This document shows positions 58,910 to 64,000 of a DNA stretch of 64,000 nucleotides, in pieces. The notes below the pieces were generated by a model. That model searched no databases and was not told the origin of the DNA. It worked only from the letters and a program-made list of their open reading frames with translations. Position 1 is the stretch's first letter; each line of letters begins with the position of its first letter. The stretch is taken from the NCBI GenBank assembly GCA_018812925.1, contig JAHJCU010000003.1, forward strand, positions 124,001 through 188,000, given 5' to 3'. The DNA comes from Candidatus Omnitrophota bacterium (GTDB lineage: Bacteria > CAIJMQ01). Position numbers and translations under genes: made by a program.

Positions 58910-60358
58910 TCAGTTATCACTGGGGTTAACCTTTCCGCCGGACCATTTGGCAAGTTGCTTGAATAGGGCAATTCCCCCTAGGAAATAATTGCTAAACTCG
59001 TAGAATGTCCGAATATGTAAAAGAAGATTTAAAAACCTTTGTGGATTGGCATAATAAATGATATTTGCCTTACTGAGCAGTTTCTCGATTTCATGAGCAG
59101 AAACCTTGGAATTCTTAAGCACACAATTTTCACCTATGGCAACAAAATTTTCCCAGTTTATATTTTTTAGGGGTACCGACGAAAAGAAAAGATTGAAGTC
59201 TCTTGTCCCGGGGAAGGGGACAAGCATATTATAAAAAGCCATAGTTGAATTGACCTCTCTGGAAAATTTTATTGTATGCTCCATTTGAGCCTTTGTTTCT
59301 CCAAGCGAGCCAATAATATAAAAAGCCTGCGTTTTCAGACCGAGTTGATTAGCGATCTTTATAGTTTCTTTTGACTTGGCCGGTGAAATCGGCTTGCCCA
59401 TTTGTTTTAAGATGTCTTTGTTAGAAGATTCCAGCCCAAAACCGATGCTATAACAGCCGGCTTTTTTCATTAAGCGTAGTATTTCCCGATTGACAGTAGT
59501 AACTTGGGCGAAACAAAACCACTTAAGGTTGAGTTTTTTATTAATCATACCTTTGCATATTTTCTCCAATCTTGAATGATTTACGGTAAACGTATCATCG
59601 GTTATAAGCAACTGTCTTGCCTTATAATCCTTCTTTAACATTTGCATTTCTTCTAGAACATATTCGGCAGAATGCATTCTATATCGCGTGCCTGAAATAA
59701 TTCTTGCCGCGCAAAAACTGCAATTAAACGGACAACCTCTGCTGGTGAGAATGGTTGAACAGTTTCTGTATCGGGCATTGTGCATATTGGGAAAAAATAG
59801 GTGTTGTGGTATCAGCTGACGCGCCGGAAACGGTATAGAATCAAGGTCTTCAATAAAGGGTCTGTTTTCATTGCGAATAATGCTGTTTTGCTTTTTATAA
59901 ACGATGCCTTTTATGGATTCTAACCCGTAATTATTCTGGTAGGCTTCGACAAGTTCCAACATGGTTTTCTCGCCTTCTCCGACAACCACGCAATCCAAGC
60001 AATCGGCATTTTCTGACATAACAAACTCCGGAATGGCCGACACATGCACTCCGCCAAGAATGATTTTGGCTGCAGAATTTGCCCGACATAACTTTGCAAG
60101 TTCAATCGCGCGCGTAAAATTAGCAGTAGAACAAGTTATACCGACAATATCAGGTTTAAAACTTTTGATGATTTCCTTAATATCGCGAATGGTTAGCTTT
60201 TGCGCTTCCGGTTCATACAATCGGACTTCGTGGCCGCCATATTTTATAAGATAAGAAGCAATATAACCAATACCAAGAGGAAAATACCTTCCTGCGGCAC
60301 TTTTAAGGCTGCCGTAAATATCTATATACAAAGGGGATAATAAGAGTACTTTTGCCAT
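58910..60358 (-). CDS. B12-binding radical SAM protein
   Basis: The 482-residue protein has an N-terminal cobalamin-binding domain (P-L-G-I-G-Y-I-A-S-Y-L, D-I-V-G-I-T-C-S-T, L-G-G-V-H-V-S-A-I-P) and a radical SAM domain with C-P-F-N-C-S-F-C near residue 209. Class B radical SAM enzymes of this kind methylate unreactive carbons or phosphorus. In a glycan cluster the likely substrate is a sugar or lipid carrier, which cannot be determined here. Confidence 0.88.
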   Translation of the reverse strand: MAKVLLLSPLYIDIYGSLKSAAGRYFPLGIGYIASYLIKYGGHEVRLYEPEAQKLTIRDIKEIIKSFKPDIVGITCSTANFTRAIELAKLCRANSAAKIILGGVHVSAIPEFVMSENADCLDCVVVGEGEKTMLELVEAYQNNYGLESIKGIVYKKQNSIIRNENRPFIEDLDSIPFPARQLIPQHLFFPNMHNARYRNCSTILTSRGCPFNCSFCAARIISGTRYRMHSAEYVLEEMQMLKKDYKARQLLITDDTFTVNHSRLEKICKGMINKKLNLKWFCFAQVTTVNREILRLMKKAGCYSIGFGLESSNKDILKQMGKPISPAKSKETIKIANQLGLKTQAFYIIGSLGETKAQMEHTIKFSREVNSTMAFYNMLVPFPGTRDFNLFFSSVPLKNINWENFVAIGENCVLKNSKVSAHEIEKLLSKANIIYYANPQRFLNLLLHIRTFYEFSNYFLGGIALFKQLAKWSGGKVNPSDN

Positions 60359-60371
60359 ATACAGCCTACCT

Positions 60372-61307
60372 TTATTTAATTCTTCTCTTAGGAGTTAAAC
60401 TGATATCAATATGAATTGCCTGCAAGAGCATTTGAAACGATAGAGTAATAGAAAGTGTCAGTAACATAATCGTCCCTAGTGGCTTCATCGTATTGTTGAT
60501 AACCGAATCATGCCATTCTATAAGCCCGAACATGACGCCCAGGAAAAATATAGGCACGCCTATGAGAATGTATACGGAAGCCATATTAAAGTCATAGATA
60601 AAATATTTTAGGAATAGGCGTTTAATAAAACCTTTTAATAACTTAGGAGGAAACTGAATTATTGCTTTCCAAATATTTAGAGAACTATTTTCATCTGCAT
60701 ATTTAGGAAGCATACTTATATCCATCACGACTGCATTGATGAGATTCAAATTTATAAGCATATCGGACTCAAAGAAATATCGTTTTGATATCTTATCTAA
60801 TTCAAGATTTTCCAATATCTCTTTACGTATAGCAGTGTAACCATTAGTAGGGTCCATCACATTCCAATATCCTGAACTTATTTTTGTCCAAAACGACAAT
60901 ACACTATTTCCAATCAATCGGATTTTGGGCATAATTTTTAAAATATTGGGGTTCATAAAACGATTGCCTTTTGTATAGTCGGCTTCGCCGTTAACTATCG
61001 GAGCAATTAGTTTATCAATATAAACAGGGTCCATTTGTCCATCGCCGTCTATTTTAATAACGATATCACAACCTAACTGTATCGCTTTTTTATATCCTGT
61101 AATCATCGCTGCGCCTACGCCTCCATTTCGTTCGCGATATAATATCTTTATACGGTTATCATTTATTTTTTCAGCTTCTTTACCTGAAGAATCAGGGCAT
61201 TTATCATCAACAACTATGATATGTTCTATAATTGAAGGCAAAGACGAAATTACATTACTTATTTGTTTAACCACTTTATAAGCCGGAATAACAACGCCTA
61301 TTTTCAT
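60372..61307 (-). CDS. Family 2 glycosyltransferase, DPM1/GtrB-like, membrane anchored
   Basis: The 311-residue protein has a GT-A domain (V-I-P-A-Y-K-V, V-V-D-D-K-C-P-D-S-S-G, K-I-D-G-D-G-Q-M-D-P) and two C-terminal helices (about 240-300). It resembles polyprenyl-phosphate sugar synthases that feed GT-C enzymes. The ATG at 61307 has AGGGGG four bases upstream; 61343 would add 12 residues. A decayed fragment of a closely similar gene is at 63286-63348. Confidence 0.87.
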   Translation of the reverse strand: MKIGVVIPAYKVVKQISNVISSLPSIIEHIIVVDDKCPDSSGKEAEKINDNRIKILYRERNGGVGAAMITGYKKAIQLGCDIVIKIDGDGQMDPVYIDKLIAPIVNGEADYTKGNRFMNPNILKIMPKIRLIGNSVLSFWTKISSGYWNVMDPTNGYTAIRKEILENLELDKISKRYFFESDMLINLNLINAVVMDISMLPKYADENSSLNIWKAIIQFPPKLLKGFIKRLFLKYFIYDFNMASVYILIGVPIFFLGVMFGLIEWHDSVINNTMKPLGTIMLLTLSITLSFQMLLQAIHIDISLTPKRRIK

Positions 61308-61410
61308 GTTTCCCCCTTGTTTACTATCAAATTGGGTATCCAATACATTTTAACCATCTCCCTGAGCAAGCACAAATAACGTTTCACTTTCAAAAACAGC
61401 TATTTCTATC

Positions 61411-62400
61411 TCAACGTGCCAACAATTCTTTATAAATATTTACGTATTGCTTCGCAATTATCTCCGGTCGGAATCGTTTCGCATTTTTGTAACCTTGCTG
61501 AATCAGCTTGTCTCTATAATGCGTATTTTCAATTACTTTCATTATTCCATTGCGTATACTTGTCACATTAAACGGATCTATAAGGCAAGCAGCATTGCCC
61601 GCAACCTCAGGTATAGACAAAAGGTTACTAGTTACAACAGGACGACCAATTGCCTGAGCTTCAATAATTGGAAGTCCAAATCCCTCATACGTAGAAGCGA
61701 ACACCATCATATCACAGCGTCGATATTCATCAACGATTTGCTCGTCTGAAATATTGAACGCAAACGAATACTCTATGCCATATTTCTGCAAGATTATCTT
61801 TTGCTTGGCATTCAACAATCCAATTATACGAAAGTGGCAAGGGATTCCATTAAGAGCCTCAGCTACACGTTCGATGTTCTTGTTATGCCTTGTGCCGACT
61901 TGAAGGATGACCGGCTTGGTGGTGATGAATTTCTTGGGTGTGGGATGGTAGTCTTCAGAAACACAGTTATAAATAACTCTAACTTTCTGCGGATCTACTT
62001 TGATGTGACGGAGAAGATCATCCTTTGTAGATTGTGAAATCACCGTCACTATAGCCACACGCTTAATCGGCAGCCAATACCAAAAGAAAAGGAATATCTT
62101 CCTACGGATACCTTTGAGTCGGTATAACGAAACAAGATCGTGAATTGTTAGTAATGTCCTCTTTTTACGGAGCAGCAATGTCAGGTAATGTACGTCACCA
62201 GTAATATGATTTACATCCCCTTGACGGAAGGCTGCCTCAATAATATTGTATAAATGTCCCCAGAGTTCTCTACTCGGAAAACGTGATACTGCCACCCTAA
62301 CGCCAATATTCGCAGGAAGAGAACGGCGTACATCAGTAAAAAGCCGTTCAATGCTGAAATCTGACTTCTTAGAACATCGCTGATAGAATGTCACTCGCAT
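61411..62400 (-). CDS. Family 4 (GT-B) glycosyltransferase
   Basis: The 329-residue GT4 starts M-R-V-T-F-Y-Q-R-C. It has D-V-H-Y-L-T-L-L-L near the middle of the acceptor half and in the donor half L-Q-V-G-T-R-H-N-K-N near 160 and T-Y-E-G-F-G-L-P-I-I-E-A-Q-A-I-G-R-P-V near 240. GGAAAG lies before the ATG at 62400. ATGs at 62427 and 62445 are alternatives. It is transcribed just after the methyltransferase gene. Confidence 0.87.
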   Translation of the reverse strand: MRVTFYQRCSKKSDFSIERLFTDVRRSLPANIGVRVAVSRFPSRELWGHLYNIIEAAFRQGDVNHITGDVHYLTLLLRKKRTLLTIHDLVSLYRLKGIRRKIFLFFWYWLPIKRVAIVTVISQSTKDDLLRHIKVDPQKVRVIYNCVSEDYHPTPKKFITTKPVILQVGTRHNKNIERVAEALNGIPCHFRIIGLLNAKQKIILQKYGIEYSFAFNISDEQIVDEYRRCDMMVFASTYEGFGLPIIEAQAIGRPVVTSNLLSIPEVAGNAACLIDPFNVTSIRNGIMKVIENTHYRDKLIQQGYKNAKRFRPEIIAKQYVNIYKELLAR

Positions 62401-62482
62401 CTTTGTTACTTTCCACTTTTTTGGCATAAAAGCATGCCTTTCCAAACTAACATTTGAAGGAGGTTTTACGTTTCATGACGGC

Positions 62483-63229
62483 TTATCCATCACTGTTCTC
62501 GATCAAAAACGATTTGAGTCTCTCGCCTTTATGAACCAGATATGTTTTTGCATCGATATCTAATAGCAGGGTAATGGATTCGGATTTAACGTTGAATGGT
62601 GGTTGATCCAAATACACAGCCGAGTCGTCACAGATCCTTGTGTCCGGACCATGTGGTTTATCTAAGTTCGGTCGACTCTTGACGAATGGCGCAGGGTAAT
62701 GCTCTGTGATAAGGACATACCTATATTTCCTTGTCTTTTGCAATACTGAGGCTATCTGAGAATTAGAGAGATGCTGCAAAACTTGACGGATCAGACAAAT
62801 GTCTCCGTCGGGCAGTTGGTCCGATATTATGTCTAGGCATAAGAATGAAGTCCTGTCATCCCCATAAGTTTCCTGATTTCTCTTTATCAACCCATCAACT
62901 ATATCAATTCCAATGTATCTAACTCCGTTCATCCGAAGCGCTTTGCCGAGCAAGAAATTTCCACACCCAAGGTCTACCACTGTAGTAATATCTTTTTCTT
63001 TAATCAGTTTTTTTACTACATTGGCATAATGGGATGCGTGGAATTCGTTTGAGCCTGAACCCGAATTGTACTCATCCCTTGCTCCACCCCACAGGTGTTT
63101 TTCATAAATACTAGTAAACACTTCCTTGATTGATCTTGTTTCGTTTGCCTTACGGCTACGAAGCAATTTCCATCTGCGATAATGCGACATGAAATTGCGA
63201 GGGATAATACGTTTCAAAAGAGATTTCAT
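62483..63229 (-). CDS. Class I SAM methyltransferase
   Basis: The 248-residue protein has V-V-D-L-G-C-G-N-F-L-L-G near residue 87, Y-I-G-I-D-I-V-D and L-I-R-Q-V-L-Q-H-L-S, the Rossmann SAM-binding pattern. No zinc ribbon is present, unlike the methyltransferase at 58036. The target is presumably a sugar of the O-unit. This is inferred only from position. Confidence 0.82.
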   Translation of the reverse strand: MKSLLKRIIPRNFMSHYRRWKLLRSRKANETRSIKEVFTSIYEKHLWGGARDEYNSGSGSNEFHASHYANVVKKLIKEKDITTVVDLGCGNFLLGKALRMNGVRYIGIDIVDGLIKRNQETYGDDRTSFLCLDIISDQLPDGDICLIRQVLQHLSNSQIASVLQKTRKYRYVLITEHYPAPFVKSRPNLDKPHGPDTRICDDSAVYLDQPPFNVKSESITLLLDIDAKTYLVHKGERLKSFLIENSDG

Positions 63230-63285
63230 TGAACTATCAAATTGTTCGATGTTTAAAAAAAATAAATTCCTAATATATTCATTAT

Positions 63286-63348
63286 TTATTGAAATTCGAC
63301 CTCTTTACCCGAAGAATCTGGGCATTTATCATCAACGCCTATTCTCAT
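63286..63348 (-). pseudogene. Remnant of a DPM1/GtrB-like glycosyltransferase gene
   Basis: A 20-codon frame with an SD (AAGGAG) reads M-R-I-G-V, then jumps to D-D-K-C-P-D-S-S-G-K-E-V-E. Both parts match the start (M-K-I-G-V) and residues about 35-48 of the intact gene at 60372, so about 30 codons are deleted and the rest of the gene is gone. DNA identity is also visible. Confidence 0.75.
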
Positions 63349-63373
63349 AATTTGACTCCTTATAGAGACAATT

Positions 63374-63532
63374 TTAGAACAATGTATAAATAAAAGGTGC
63401 TAGCGCTGAACCTTGAGTAAATATAATCAATGCACCTAATAGTGCTAAAAAAATAATTATTGGCATTAACCACCATTTTTTGCGAACTCTAAGAAATGCC
63501 CAAAGTTCTTTTATAATCGATATTTTTGACAT
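63374..63532 (-). CDS. DUF5989-family small membrane protein
   Basis: A 52-residue protein starting M-S-K-I-S-I-I-K-E-L-W-A-F-L-R-V-R-K-K-W, with one hydrophobic helix containing P-I-I-I-F-L-A-L-L-G and ending A-P-F-I-Y-T-L-F. This is the DUF5989 family, nearly always encoded next to SxtJ-type proteins, as here. Its function is unknown. GGAG lies before the ATG at the usual distance. Confidence 0.8.
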   Translation of the reverse strand: MSKISIIKELWAFLRVRKKWWLMPIIIFLALLGALIIFTQGSALAPFIYTLF

Positions 63533-63571
63533 GGAATTATCTCCTAATTTCTGTTGTATTTTAAGTCTTTT

Positions 63572-63988
63572 TTAGAATTGATTTTCATAATTTCTTTTTT
63601 CTGGTTTTATTTTCTCTCTATAAATCCAATAACTCTTTACATTTCTATCAAATTTTAAATTTAAGAAATCTTTACCGAATAATCTTAGTAAAATGCCAAG
63701 CGGAGTAATGACCAAATAGAACAAAACACTTAAAACAACCCTTGTCATTAGCCAACCTAAAAGAATGGCTAAACTCATCCATATTTTATGGATAGGTTTC
63801 AATAGAAAGGGCAAAACAAAACCAAGGAAAAGAAATGTTATAGAAAGAATAAAAAAATAGAGATAATGATTTCTTTCCTGCCATAAAAACACTGTTCCCA
63901 ATAGTCCCAAAGCGATACAAATTGTTATGCCAAAATTTCTGAGTTCTCTTTTCCCACTCTCAATGCTTCTAATTTCTTCACTAATCAT
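63572..63988 (-). CDS. SxtJ-family membrane protein
   Basis: A 138-residue protein with three or four helices (about 20-35, 42-60, 70-98). The pattern P-I-H-K-I-W-M-S-L-A-I-L-L-G-W-L and the late L-G-I-L-L-R-L-F-G-K-D fit SxtJ. The pair SxtJ-DUF5989 often accompanies carbamoyltransferases in envelope or secondary-metabolite clusters, and such a gene may lie upstream, beyond the window. The start ATG at 63988 is 12 bases from the window end. Confidence 0.8.
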   Translation of the reverse strand: MISEEIRSIESGKRELRNFGITICIALGLLGTVFLWQERNHYLYFFILSITFLFLGFVLPFLLKPIHKIWMSLAILLGWLMTRVVLSVLFYLVITPLGILLRLFGKDFLNLKFDRNVKSYWIYREKIKPEKRNYENQF

Positions 63989-64000
63989 TATGTTCTCCTG

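Overview
The window reads as part of the chromosome of an uncultivated, strictly anaerobic, Gram-negative bacterium. The evidence is a group 4 [NiFe]-hydrogenase, Wood-Ljungdahl-type methylene-THF reductase genes, an LPS-core-like operon with an MsbA-like exporter, and an O-antigen-type cluster. The AT-rich coding, gene fusions and dense small repeats resemble candidate phyla such as Omnitrophota, but that placement is an inference from gene content and not a phylogenetic result. No rRNA, tRNA, CRISPR array or transposase was found.

Region 1 (1-10685, +) is an energy module. It starts inside the large subunit of a membrane-bound group 4 hydrogenase. A full set of Mrp/Mbh-type antiporter subunits, a ferredoxin-like subunit and a HycI-type maturation protease follow. 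Next come a MetV-RnfC fusion, a second MetV and MetF, which together look like a methylene-THF reductase complex able to exchange electrons with pyridine nucleotide.

Region 2 (10794-15990, +) is a lipid module: a membrane-anchored hexapeptide acyltransferase-like protein, an acyl-ACP ligase/ACP/PlsC-type acyltransferase fusion, and a thymidylate-kinase-like/diacylglycerol-kinase-like fusion.

Region 3 (16015-26489) holds all six hydrogenase maturation genes, hypF, C, D, B, A and E. It is interrupted by an opposite-strand accessory block (18635-21718) and by an FKBP-type isomerase. HypF carries about eight separate in-frame insertions of palindromic elements and degenerate 7-nt arrays. The same element classes fill the intergenic spaces between hypF and the FKBP gene.

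Region 4 (26510-34676) contains radical-SAM, lipoyl synthase, inositol-phosphatase-like and thiol-redox genes (TlpA-like, CcdA, TrxA, TrxB), then rimO on the minus strand, then purM and a 33-residue basic protein.

Region 5 (34890-45639, +) is a compact LPS-core-like operon: an O-antigen-ligase-like protein, six glycosyltransferases, a kinase-like protein, a polysaccharide deacetylase and an ABC exporter. A small secreted binding-protein-like gene and about 0.9 kb without genes follow.

Region 6 (47121-63988, -) is an O-antigen-type cluster. Its promoter-distal end encodes probable QuiNAc initiation (dehydratase, PglC-like transferase, reductase) and a likely UDP-L-QuiNAc/L-FucNAc pathway. Glycosyltransferases, methyltransferases, a B12-radical SAM protein and a DUF5989/SxtJ pair lie upstream, with a decayed glycosyltransferase remnant among them.
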